DNA from: Lutraria lutraria
Lineage: Eukaryota; Mollusca; Bivalvia; Venerida; Mactridae
Assembly: GCA_964023205.1 (NCBI GenBank)
Contig: OZ026839.1
Coordinates: 16,894,386-16,958,385, forward strand
Direction of reading: 5' to 3'
DNA length: 64,000 nucleotides
The position numbers were made by a program, and so were the translations under genes. Each line of letters begins with the position of its first letter. Within the stretch, counting starts at the first letter, position 1. The notes below the pieces were generated by a model. That model saw only the letters and a list, made by a program, of their open reading frames with translations, was not told the DNA's origin and did no database searches. This document shows, one piece after another, positions 41,001 through 50,303 of the stretch.

Positions 41001-41607
41001 AAATCAAATCTAAGATTAAAGGTCACAAAACATGACCTTTGTGCACAGTAGTTAGTTTAAATTTTTTAACTGTACCAATAAAATGTGTACTGAAGATTGA
41101 TCATAGTTCAATGATTTGATAGGTGAACTGATAACTCACATTTCATACAAAAACTTGAAACAATCAGAAGCATTGACTTCAGGGTAAGTAAAACAGACAA
41201 AGTTCAATGTAGGTTAACCATAAGAAACCTGTAAACAAGAAATATGGCTTTTTTTAGCTGGCCATTGTTCGGGTGTTCATTTGGTCTTTTATATCATCAA
41301 GGTGTGCTAAAACGTGGCTGCTTTTCAAACAATGGGCTTTATACCCAATTAGTCAATAGCTCAGTTTTGATTGTAGTTAGGTAATTTATAAGTAAACAAG
41401 ATTTTACCTGAAATAGTCACTACATGAAGCTAATACAACTCGGTGTGCCGAAAGTCTTTCATTTTCAATAACAAAAACAACATCAAATAACTGTTCCATT
41501 TCTCTGAGTTTTGTTAGGCCAGCCAACACCACATCACCATGGTCTGAAGCTTCAAATGTCATCTGAGGATCAGCAAATGACTGCTGCAGTGCAGCCTGTA
41601 TAACCAT
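32019..41607 (-). CDS. Kelch-like BTB-BACK-Kelch protein (KLHL9/13/26 type), complete coding region, 3 coding exons
   Basis: Coding exons are 41408-41607, 40853-40977 and 32019-33535, with phases that join exactly (AG+A for Arg67, G+AA for Glu109), giving 613 residues. The BTB domain spans about residues 31-143 and carries FDVVFVIE and SAHRVVLASCSDYFRAMF. BACK lies at about 147-250. Six kelch blades follow, with double-glycine motifs near residues 294, 344, 396, 447, 496 and 549. Known for the family: such proteins are substrate adaptors of cullin-3 ubiquitin ligases; BTB binds cullin-3 and the kelch propeller binds the target. The second coding exon starts at a splice acceptor at 41612 five bases before the ATG, so a non-coding exon must lie upstream. 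The two introns are 430 nt and 7.3 kb; the long one holds repeats, a LINE tail and a TTAA-bounded element with a P2X7-like exon. The target and exact orthologue cannot be told from sequence. Confidence 0.94.
33769..34804. repeat. Composite dispersed repeats in the long KLHL intron
   Basis: Starts with ATAAACAAGAGGGCCATCATG. Units with ACAAAGGGCCATAACTCA follow (near 34020, 34090, 34760), then ACAAGAGCACTGCATGTCAG (34125) with two units sharing GACCTAGATATCATGTAGAT and AGTTTGGTGAAGATC. The TTAA-bounded element is inserted at its right edge; matching CATTACTCAGTGAAAATTAA continues at 38886. Confidence 0.65.
35235..35274. repeat. Short palindrome, copy 3
   Basis: Arms AGGGATGCTATAT / ATATAGCATCCCT around a 14 nt A+T centre; inside the TTAA-bounded element. 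Confidence 0.85.
35590..36395 (-). pseudogene. Non-LTR retrotransposon 3' end with zinc-knuckle tail
   Basis: The 159-residue frame at 35908-36387 ends a LINE polyprotein: RFRCSAHKLAIEEGR, then the zinc motif C-x2-C ... H-x4-C in RICKLCNMNQ and EYHFLLVCPFY. About 320 bases of 3' untranslated sequence follow. The element closes at 35590-35610 with AATAAAATATTTGACTTGAC on the minus strand, a pentamer-type tail (ACTTG)n as seen in some LINEs. The 5' part is missing, as is usual for truncated insertions. It lies inside the TTAA-bounded segment. Confidence 0.82.
37781..38131 (+). CDS. P2X7-type intracellular (ballast) domain exon, probably the N-terminal part only
   Basis: The open frame runs from 37748, but the Met at 37781 has a better context (AAAAATGG) and opens a typical P2RX7_C-like start, GYSFEPEYTTEEL. 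Counted from that Met, it holds C41-x-C43-x2-C46 (CTCDNC), the paired C57-C58 (ENVCC) and C73-x-C75, followed by a hydrophobic segment and GRAPDQLNNE. This layout is that of the zinc-binding ballast domain first known from the C-terminus of the ATP-gated channel P2X7; stand-alone copies are known in aquatic invertebrates. No channel part is present. The frame reaches a stop at 38129-38131, but a good donor (GA|gtatgg, 38123) suggests splicing to a missing exon with the C-terminal half, which holds the remaining zinc ligands in P2X7. I could not find that exon. It lies in sense opposite to the KLHL gene, within its intron and inside a TTAA-bounded segment. Confidence 0.75.
   Translation: MDLQGLQGYSFEPEYTTEELNQMAIDKPIEEFSYNSVEEFCTCDNCVLMDDVEENVCCRTVDLVAASLDDYNCICEHKDFETIVLNEAVLEVAFIQILAYKGNRGRAPDQLNNEYG
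38930..39783. repeat. Array repeat, type I (AGTAACAGTGACCTTGACC units)
   Basis: Begins AACAAGAAACGCGGCAGTGC and ends with the hairpin AACCAGGTTT / AAACCTGGTT. Three to four units share AAACTGATTTTCTATTTTTA and CCCCAAATACAATCCCAGGC. Confidence 0.72.
39784..40439 (-). repeat. Array repeat, type B
   Basis: GGGGCCAATTTTAACC and AAACTTAGTAGAGGTCCACT units; ends with GCGATCACAATAGCTAAAAA. It abuts the type I copy. Confidence 0.8.
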
Positions 41608-42236
41608 GGTGTCTGAAAATAGTGCAGGAGCTTAATAATTTACTTCATGTAGTTCATTATTTCTAAGTGGACCAGCTGATAGTAATTCTTCAAAACTGTG
41701 TGATAGCAAATTCCACTCAACTTATAATCTGCATGTTAATCTTTAATATGATGTATATGACGTTGATTCACTTTTAGGCCATGCTTAAAAATATTTTGTT
41801 TTAGGTTTTGTTATCTTCTCACCAAAAACTTATATCTTGGTCTCTTCAGCAAAATTCGTTTTTCAATGAATAAATCGCATTTTGACAGGTACAATGTAAA
41901 AAATAAATTGTAAAAAAATATTTCCTACCAACCTATCCACTAAAAATCTCTGGGTTACAGCTGTGAGTTACCAGAAACAAACATTTTTAAGGATGGTCTT
42001 AGCTGAACAATGCATGAGCTCATTATTCACGAATATGATACTGTGAGTTTGTCACTAATGTTAAGATCTAAGGGCATAACGCAATAAAATTCCAAGTATC
42101 TTATTGTGGAAAGAAATCTGACAAGGTATAGTCTGACAACGACCTGTGAATGATAAAAAATCAGTGGCATTTCGGAACGTTTCGGTGGTTTCCTTAATAT
42201 ATAAATATTAGTTATTTAACTGTCTTTGTTGAGATT

Positions 42237-42330
42237 AAGTGCATAGCTCAATTGGCAGAGTCGCTTTGCTTTGTACTTATGCAGCCTTTTAGTCAAGATG
42301 TTACGGGTTCGAATCCATGTGAACGCTTTT
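42237..42330 (+). mobile_element. tRNA-like SINE head
   Basis: A box TAGCTCAATTGG (42244-42255) and B box GGTTCGAATCC (42306-42316) are both good, but they lie 62 bases apart. The T stem and acceptor stem do not pair, so this is not a working tRNA. The A-B spacing equals that of the SINE at 14.1 kb. The downstream body is not recognisable. Confidence 0.55.
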
Positions 42331-42511
42331 TCCTTTCCATTCTTAATGATTTTTGGCATTTAATTAATGCAAAAATTTATTTCAATATTTGGAATAAATT
42401 TCATATATATTTAATTAATTTCAGTAATTTCAATTACACCTTTGGCAGTAGCATCTGTACTGAAGCCACTGTCAGAATCTATAACCATAGACATAGATCT
42501 TTTTTTATTCA

Positions 42512-43059
42512 GCTATGCAGTTGTCACAGTTGTTCCCGTTCCATGTGCTTTCAGTACTTTGATTTATGCTTCCCATCTGATCAACAAGAGTAGTTCAGCA
42601 ATTAGCATAAAATCATATAGTCTACATTACCTGCCTCTTTGAATACTCAACTTATGCAGAACGTAATATATCGTACATGAAGACATGCTCGAAGAAAGTT
42701 ACATGTTATAAGCATTAAATTAATTGATTAAAACTTCCCGATGAATCACTTTTTAAATATCTGGTTGACTCACAGTTATCACTACATCTTCCATGAATAC
42801 AATGATGAATTTTATGCGTTTACAAAAGAAGCTAGGAACCAGACTGAATTAGCACGAGAATTATGACGTCATCCTTCCTTGAAATGTGTGTACTGAAAGG
42901 AATTATTAAAGTAATCCGGGGGAGAAGACTGTTTAGATTTTTTTACGACTGATTTGTATTGTGATATTGCATAGCCATAATGTTTTTGACTTAAATGCAC
43001 GTAATATTTGAATTTGTATTTAGTAATTGAATTGAAATATCGGAACTATATTCTTAGGC
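42512..43059. repeat. Left arm of a ~540 bp inverted duplication, with CRE and splice-donor-like site
   Basis: This block matches 49768-50303 in inverted orientation over its whole length with scattered changes. Shared pieces include GTTCCCGTTCCATGTGC, CTTCCCGATGAATCACTTTT, TATGACGTCATCCTTCC and TATCGGAACTATATTCTTAG. It contains a perfect CRE palindrome TGACGTCA (42864-42871) and, on the minus strand, a donor-like GTGAGT (42768-42773). It lies 0.9 kb upstream of the first KLHL coding exon, which needs a non-coding exon upstream. Confidence 0.8.
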
Positions 43060-43337
43060 TGCCATCTTGTTTGGCAAATTCAACAGGCATTAATTTGATA
43101 GAAGATATTTATAAAATATTTTTGTTTTATTAATTCTAAACATAGGATATTCATATGTGACAATGACATTTTCTTAAACCTGATGTGCTTAATAAGCAGC
43201 TTATGGCAACAACTTCATGATTAAGTTAACTTTTATAAAATTAGTTGTTTAATAACCAATTTTCAGATTTTTTCTATCAAGTGCATAAGAAATTTGCCTA
43301 GCAAGATGGCCGCAAAGGGAGGTAAATATTGTAAATG

Positions 43338-43424
43338 TGGGAACTTAAACTGGTTCCCGTTCCATGTTGCAGTGCACCAAAGGAACAGGTACGGTCTAAA
43401 TTTTCCAGCGTTCTGATTGGTCAA
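43338..43424. repeat. Left arm of an ~85 bp inverted repeat with CCAAT box
   Basis: Matches 45176-45258 inverted: AAACTGGTTCCC, AACAGGTACGG, CTGATTGGTCAA are shared. The two arms bracket 1.75 kb that includes the MULE-type MITE. The CCAAT core (ATTGG) and the adjacent CAAGATGGCCGC at 43302 give it a promoter-like look. Confidence 0.65.
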
Positions 43425-43752
43425 CCCGTTTTAGCTATTTCATTGGTTGCTGTTCATTCGAGAAACATCGGGGATTTCCGTACATCTAATAAATGTATGC
43501 GGAGATGTTAGTGCAAATGTTTGAATACCTCATGGATACCCTTTATTCAATATAAAAAAATAGAGATGCTAGAAGTTACTATGTGAATATTCGTTACAGT
43601 ATAGTCATATAACATATCAAAGATACATATCTTGAAAATATCAATTAATGCCTTGATTTATTCTTTTATTGTTGTTAAATGATTTTCTTTTTTAAAGAAT
43701 CATATGTATAAATATATGTATTAATTCCTTTAAAACATAGTTTTCTTTATTT

Positions 43753-44337
43753 ACAATTAAAGAATGTAGGACAAAAGCTCCCCTGGACAAAAGCTCCCCC
43801 GTTAATTTTGATAGGGGCGGACAAAAGCTCTCCCATTATTTTTCTACCCTGGACAATCGCTCTCCCATTTTTTTGCAACCCGGACAAAAGCTCCCCCATT
43901 GATCATGTTATTCATTCAATAAATTCAAATTAAATGTATCAAGTTGTTTTGATGACACAGAATTACCTCTTTGAAATTTATTCAGAAATCGATGTAACCC
44001 CTGATAGAACACGTCGAAAAAGCTAGAAGGAACATTTGAAAAAACACACGGCATAAAAACTATATATTGACATCGGCAGATGTTTACAATATTCCGTGTT
44101 TAATGTCTGGAGATTTATTTTTTTGTGGTTTGGTAACAAATATTTTTTATGCAGTTATGTACAAACATGAGTGCTCAGTTATGCTTCCTGGATCGAACGT
44201 TACAACCATTATGATATCTTCGACGGGGGAGCGATTGTCCGGGGTAGTAAAACAATGGGAGAGCTTTTGTCCGCCCCAATCAAAATCAACGGGGAGCTTT
44301 TGTCCGGGGGAGCTTTTGTCCGGATACCACAATTAAA
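43753..44337. mobile_element. MULE-type MITE with ~100 bp inverted ends and 9 bp target duplication
   Basis: The body is 43762-44328 (567 bp). ACAATTAAA flanks it exactly at 43753-43761 and 44329-44337. The ends are inverted copies of about 100 bp built from repeats of GGACAAAAGCTC plus a GGACAATCGCTC variant. Long inverted ends with a 9 bp duplication are the hallmark of Mutator-like elements. No coding part remains; the open frames at 44067-44410 run through the inverted ends and are not genes. Confidence 0.85.
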
Positions 44338-45175
44338 ATATATATCTTATATACAAAATGTATATCAGTATATGTCAAGTGACATTTTAAGTAATTCTTT
44401 TGTTACTTAATTTCTTTTCGTTAACATCTGACTTTACAGAACTGAATTAAATTAGGAGCAATTAAGATTATGATCTATGCTGTATATTGTAAATTTAACA
44501 TGGTAATTGGTATCAGGCACAAGTGCTAAAGAATATATTGACCCCCTTCGGTGAAATGAACCATAAAATATTTCTCCCTTATAAGGGTCCAGGAAGTGAG
44601 ACGGTCGTGTTACGTAATATTGCATAACAACTTCTTAATTGGCTACTTATCTTGATTTTATCAATGCATGTATTGAAATTGAGACAATGATATATACTGG
44701 TCAATTGATGATCAACTATATTGTTTGCATTGATTAATTTTAAACACGTAGTCCAGAATCAGAATTATTATATCAATTTTATAAGAATATAAAATCAGGT
44801 TGTAACACTCAAAAAGTTGCAATTGTGTTCGTTGATTAATGTTATTTGACAGTTCAACGAATAATAATAAACATTATAAAAATCTACATAAGTGAAAAAA
44901 ATTCTCCCACACCGACCTTGATCGAGTACTCGATTTTAAAAATATTTCTTAAATATATTTTTTTAAGGGTCGGTATTCTATTTAAAAATACATTTAAGTA
45001 CGCTCTGTGTATTTAAATGCTACTTAATTAAAGTGTTCCAACGACCAAGATCAGAAAATAACTATCCAGTTCCCTAATCTTTATCTATTATTTAAATTGC
45101 GCGCAAAATGTGCATCGATAATGCAAAATCTCGCGAGATCCCCCGGGCAGAATTCTACCCAGATTCCGATCGAAA

Positions 45176-45258
45176 TTGACCAATCAGCGTCCTGGAAATT
45201 TTAGGCCGTACCTGTTGGCTTTGTACACACAAGTCAATGGGAACCAGTTTAGTGGGAA
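45176..45258. repeat. Right arm of the ~85 bp inverted repeat
   Basis: Inverted partner of 43338-43424; GACCAATCAGCG at its outer edge holds a CCAAT box. Confidence 0.65.
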
Positions 45259-45383
45259 CTATGTATTCGTTCAAGAAAATCAGCCAACCAGTAATCCGAA
45301 TTAATAGGGGCCTGGGCTAGATATATATCACAGGAACCATAGATATCAAACATAAATTGCATTTCATCATTTCGACAATTTTA

Positions 45384-45385
<2 letters not shown>

Positions 45386-45440
<55 letters not shown>
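45386..45440 (+). repeat. (CT)n microsatellite
   Basis: An uninterrupted run of about 27 CT units. Confidence 0.97.
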
Positions 45441-45442
<2 letters not shown>

Positions 45443-45833
45443 GAGATATATGCGTTCTTGTTTTTAGTGAAGACATCAAAATATCAATCGTTCATGATTG
45501 CATTCATACAAGCTGTGAGTCATGATTTCGTGACTGAAAGATTTTGTCCGACATAGCAACAAGAATCAAGACATAACAAACAATAAGACCATATATATAT
45601 CTATACCCGAATGATTGCTATTTGTATTTATTTAGATTTATAACTCGTAAATAAACAATAAAAATAAAATTGTTATTTACCTTTGTTTACGATCTCAGCT
45701 TGAGTAATGAACGCGATGTGTTATTATCACGGTGCACCGACTTTTATAAAGCAGTCAAAAGAGTTGAAAGCATGAGAAAGGACCTTAAAGACCAGCAAGA
45801 TAAAATATAAACTGATATTTTGGATAAAATAAG

Positions 45834-46352
45834 ACCTCATCAAGGACTTATATACATACATGGATTCGCAACTGCTAAAAATAGATCAAACGATATCGTT
45901 CGGCGATCCCACAATGCATTGCTATATACTCGGCAATGTCCGACAGCTGTATTTGGGTGTTTACGAATTTGATTATACTAATAAAACTCTGGCAATTGGG
46001 CACGGGAAATTGGTAAAGGATGCAACAAATTCCTTAAAGATATTGAGATACATTTATAATCCACAAAGTCTAAGTATAAGCATCGAAAAAGGCATCAGTC
46101 GAACATTTTAAATTCCAAGATGGCGGACATCTATTATAATCCTTTCGTCTCCGAGATTAAACATTCGGAATACCACGGATATTTTCGCTGTTATTATCAT
46201 TCGGATATCACGGATTTTTTCGTATTTTCGCTTTTGTAAACAATAGCTTGTATTCCCGTTGATTCACGTCTTATTATCGCGGGATTTGATTACTTTAAAC
46301 TGTTAATACGGAAGTTGCGAATCCATGTATGTATATAAGTCCTTGACCTCAT
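45834..46352. mobile_element. MITE with 33 bp inverted ends and 7 bp target duplication
   Basis: The body is 45841-46345 (505 bp). The first 33 bases, starting CAAGGACTTATATACATAC, return inverted at 46313-46345 with no mismatch. ACCTCAT flanks both sides (45834-45840, 46346-46352); counting the ambiguous G next to it would give 8 bp, which would fit hAT. The inside is unlike either end and holds no convincing gene. Confidence 0.8.
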
Positions 46353-46744
46353 ATATTAAGATGTATGGTAATGTTTTAAGATAGCGTGCATTTAAGTGCC
46401 ATCCTTGAACCATTAAACATTTAAGTTATTTGAAAAGAAGCAGATAATATTGTCAAGGGCTGCTTTTGAAATACTTTTCCGTTTTATTAAATTTCGATAC
46501 ATACAGCTAGCATATGCTGTATAAACTGCGGTCCACCATCAGAGTCAGCGGGAATCAGTTTATACACAGGTTGTATATGTCTGTATCTACATAAATACTA
46601 TAAAAAAGTCAATCTCTGACTATACTGATAGGTTGGGAACATGTTAAAATATCAAAAACCAGATGCATGTCTGTATTACATATATGTAGATTAAAAAAGA
46701 CATGTACATGTACTATATATAAAACAGATAAAAACATACGTGCT

Positions 46745-47375
46745 GCGGTTAGTAGAGATAATTAAGTCTGGTAGTGAAGCCTGGAATTAAGACTATCACT
46801 TGTCTTAGTGCTGTTAGGGAGGACGTTCCAACATCTGATTCTGCGAGGAAAGTAGCTGTTCATGTGATAAAGTGTTCCAGAGTGAGAGATGACATACTTT
46901 GGAATGTTGTGACTACTAGGTATGAGGTGGTTGTGGTCAACATGGACAAGGTTGTGCTGTATTTTATATAACATTATGAGAGATGCATGTTTTCGACATT
47001 GTCGAAAATTTGGAGTTTTGTAAGCATTGCTGTTACACTAAGTACCGTGGTATGAATAATCATTTTTGACATATCTGGCTGCAGCTCTTTGTACTCTTCC
47101 TAATCCGTAGACCTGTGAGATTTTCCAGCCAAGGGTGCCAAACAGTACTGCAGTATTCTAACTGTATTCTAAATTTTATAGGCAATTTCTTTGATGTTAC
47201 TATTATTGGTTTGTATGTTTCTTTTGATGAATTTTAGTGTGTTTCTTGCTTTAGATGTTACATTTTCAATATGTGTTTTCCAACTTAAGTCTTTGCTGAT
47301 GGTTACGCATAGATATTTTGCTTTTTTTGGTATTTTTTCTTCCACGTTATGCAATTTATATGGTAAGATGATACT
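46745..47375 (-). pseudogene. Non-LTR retrotransposon (LINE) reverse transcriptase tail, frameshifted
   Basis: Pieces in different frames read as the end of a LINE reverse transcriptase: KYLCVTISKDLSWKTHIENV and KARNTLKFIKRN (47169-47354), then LEYCSTVWHPW, a frame change, RRAA-like residues, MLYKIQHNLVHVDHNHLIP and RIRCWNVLPNSTKTSDSLN (46762-46974). This order is typical of jockey/CR1-like elements. Several frameshifts show it is not active. Confidence 0.8.
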
Positions 47376-47895
47376 AGTATACTACTCAAAATTTTATGAG
47401 GATCACAATTTGTTCTGTATGGCATTATCATCGATTTTGGACTACATACATAAAATATGAATTTTGGTTATGTTCAAAGACACTTGCATATCATGAGTGC
47501 AACATGTAATCCGTACATTAAATCATTCGAGCGTAACGAGCGTCGAAATGACAGGATCAAAATTTTATGGGTATGTGTGGGGAATAGAAACTTTGAGGAA
47601 AATGAGAAAAAGTGCTAACTTTTGTGTTTAGAATCGAGACTGATGTCCTTGTGCGTCGACTCCTCATGCTTCTGGTGAGCCGTCCAATCTTAAATTTTGG
47701 GATTCGAGTCCATTTTTCCGGAAGCGCCTCTCTGAACTGTCTGGTGGTTGTTGACTGGACAGGACGCACATATATTGTTCTCTGTAGCATATCCCAGACG
47801 TTTTCGATGGGATTTAGGTCGGATCGAGTTTGAACGGGCCAGTCCATTCGAGCAATAGTTTCCCTTTCAAGGTACGTATTGGTGTCAGTGGCCCT
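47376..47895 (-). pseudogene. Tc1/mariner transposase, C-terminal fragment
   Basis: The frame at 47557-47847 reads RMDWPVQTRSDLNPIENVWD followed by EKWTRIP and LTRSMRSRR, the end of a Tc1-type DDE transposase including the final acidic residue in NPIE. Upstream bases to about 47895 add TYLERETIA in the same frame. The fragment is cut at its 5' side and has lost its catalytic aspartates. A CTCAAAATTTTATGAGGATC stretch near 47384 resembles a Tc1 terminal repeat and may mark the 3' end. It abuts the LINE fragment on the left. Confidence 0.75.
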
Positions 47896-49261
47896 GTATA
47901 ATTAAACACTATTCCTAAGTAATTAAAAGTAATCGTATTGTAAAGGACTCGAACTCATATATTTGACTTTTCTAAAGAGATCATATTCGTATAACTTGAT
48001 ATAAACAATATCATATGATAATATTACAAAGTTAATTTCTCTTGCAACGAACTTAAGTTCAGAGAAATTTTAATTACATAATTTGTGCGTTCAATGTTTC
48101 TTTTTTCAATAAAACAAGCATATATTGCACGTGCACCCCATAGATCAAGTTATTTTCAATTATATTTATAGGCATATCACGAGCTCAGTTATATAGACGG
48201 GCTCTTCGATGTAGAGAGGATCTGCATGGCTTGTGTCGCTTTTGTGATGTACAGGACCAAACACCCACACACAATTCTACCGTGCTGGATGTATGTAGTT
48301 GACTTGAACATTAATTTGATTCGTATGCGTAGATGGTCAATAGTCCAAGGGCTGAAAATACTCTAGAAAAAGTAGCACAATGGACATTAAAAATGAATAT
48401 AAGTCAATTAATCATTATAACTGTACCGGAAATAATAGTACAGAATTTAACTTCAATAATTAATCAAATAACAATAAATGAACGGAAATGTTTGTAAATG
48501 TGTAAGTTCATGCCCTAATACATGTACTCTCTCATATATGTACAACACGTAAATAACTCTGTATTGTTGTTTTAATTTTAGACTGTCAAACGCAGTCTCC
48601 GGGTCTGTCAATATGTACAGGAAATTGTATGTGACTACGGAGCTGGATTTTGGAAGGCGATCCGCAGAGTATTTCCTAATGTAATGATCAAGGGCTGATC
48701 TTTCCACTGGGGACAGGCAATTTGGCGCCACGTCCGGATAATTATAAGCAATTTTATTTATATACTGTAAAACTAAATATTATAATCTAACAAAAAAATT
48801 ATAAGCTTATCATAATGTTACTGGAAAGACATATTCATGAAGAAATTTATGTTTATTGTAATGCCATTTTAAGCATACATTATTTAAATGCGGGGAACAT
48901 ATTTTCCGTGCTTAAAACTTTACTGTGTTTTTTTTAATTTGTTATTTTGTACATCTTTTCAGAGCCTTGGACTCGCCACTGAGTACATACAGGACCGTGG
49001 AACGTACTCGTTGTTGAGAATGCTGTTTTGTTTACCTTTTAAATACCTGCTGCCGCTCTTCGAGTATATTAGACGCACGTGCATGACGTCATCAATCTGG
49101 CCATTAGAGTCTTGGTGTGTGCTTGGTCAATCTGTTAGGACCAGCAATGATGTGGAAGGTATGTACATCAAAATAATTTAATGTTACAAGAGAATGATAA
49201 ACGTAATCAGGGATGTTAATTATAAATTTAACGTACGTGTTTCTCTGGTACTTGAAGTATA

Positions 49262-49600
49262 TATTATTAACAAGAGCTCCGCGTTCGGAGACATATGCCC
49301 CCAAACAGGGCCTTGACACAGATTTATCGCTCAAACGATTTTCACACTCCATGACACAGTGACCTTGACCTAGTGACCCCAATTTCAAAAGGGGTCATCT
49401 ACTGTCCAAGGCCAATGCACCTGCAACGTATCAGGCCCATTGGTCAATCCGTTGACAAATTATCGATGGGAAACGATTTTCACACTCAGTGACCTTGACC
49501 TTTGACCTAGTGACCCCAATTTCAATAGGGGTCACATAGTGTCCAAGGCCAGTGCACCTGCGAAGTATAAGGCCCATGACATGTTTAACAAAGTTATCGT
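49262..49600. repeat. Dispersed repeat, type E
   Basis: Starts AACAAGAGCTCCGCGTTCGG. Two units share AAACGATTTTCACACTC, GTGACCTTGACC, TGACCCCAATTTCAA and GTCCAAGGCCA. It lies between two blocks of the dead MULE transposase. Confidence 0.7.
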
Positions 49601-49767
49601 TCTTTATTATTCCTGATAGTTTTAAACAAATTTATCATTGTTTATAATTCCTGGTATTAGTTTTTGTTGTTCGGTACGAACAATAAAGTTATTACCGTAT
49701 TTCAAAAATCGCTCAGTTTTCCCTTTTCCTGCATGCATACCGAACAGCTTCCATTAACCTAGCTTCC

Positions 49768-50303
49768 GCCTAAGAATATAGTTCCGATATTTCAATTCAA
49801 ACATTACGTGCATTTAAGTCAAAAGTATATGGCTAAGCAAAATCGTAAACGAGCAATACAAATCAGTCGTAAAAATCTAAACAATCCTCTCCCACGGGTT
49901 ACTACAATAATTACTATCAGTACACACATTTCAAGGAAGGATGACGTCATAATTTTCGTGCTGTATATGCCAATTTTGGTTCCTAGCTTCTATTGTAAAC
50001 GTATAGAAGTCATCATAGAATTCATGGACGATGCGATGATGACTGTGAGTAAAAAAGTGATTCATCGGGAAGTTTCAATCGATTAATGTAATGCTTATAA
50101 CGTTTAACCTTTTTCTTCGAGCATGTCTTCATGTATGATATATTACGTACATTCTGCGTAAGTTGAGTATTCAAAGAGGCAGGTAATGTAAACTATATAT
50201 AATATTATGCTAATTGCTGAACTCCTTTTGGTGATCAGATGGGAAACATAAATCAAAGTACTGAAAGCACATGGAACGGGAACAACTGTAACAACTGCAT
50301 AGC
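49768..50303. repeat. Right arm of the ~540 bp inverted duplication
   Basis: Inverted partner of 42512-43059. The CRE palindrome (49942-49949) and the donor-like GTGAGT (50045-50050) are both kept. It interrupts the space between the last two blocks of the dead MULE transposase. Confidence 0.8.

Noticed and set aside
42237..42330. Functional tRNA gene
   Set aside because: The boxes are good, but the T stem and acceptor stem do not pair and the A-B spacing is too long.
42442..42642. Open frame with a membrane-like stretch (YAVVTVVPVPCAFSTLIY)
   Set aside because: The frame continues partly in the inverted copy near 50.2 kb, but changes there are not clearly silent and no family is recognised; most likely a repeat by-product.
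44067..44410. Three overlapping open frames up to 89 residues
   Set aside because: They run through the inverted ends of the MULE-type MITE on both strands.
45860..46111. 83-residue open frame
   Set aside because: Starts inside the terminal repeat of a MITE; no family match or splice context.
49808..50086. 92-residue open frame
   Set aside because: Falls in the right arm of the inverted duplication; the left arm does not keep the frame.
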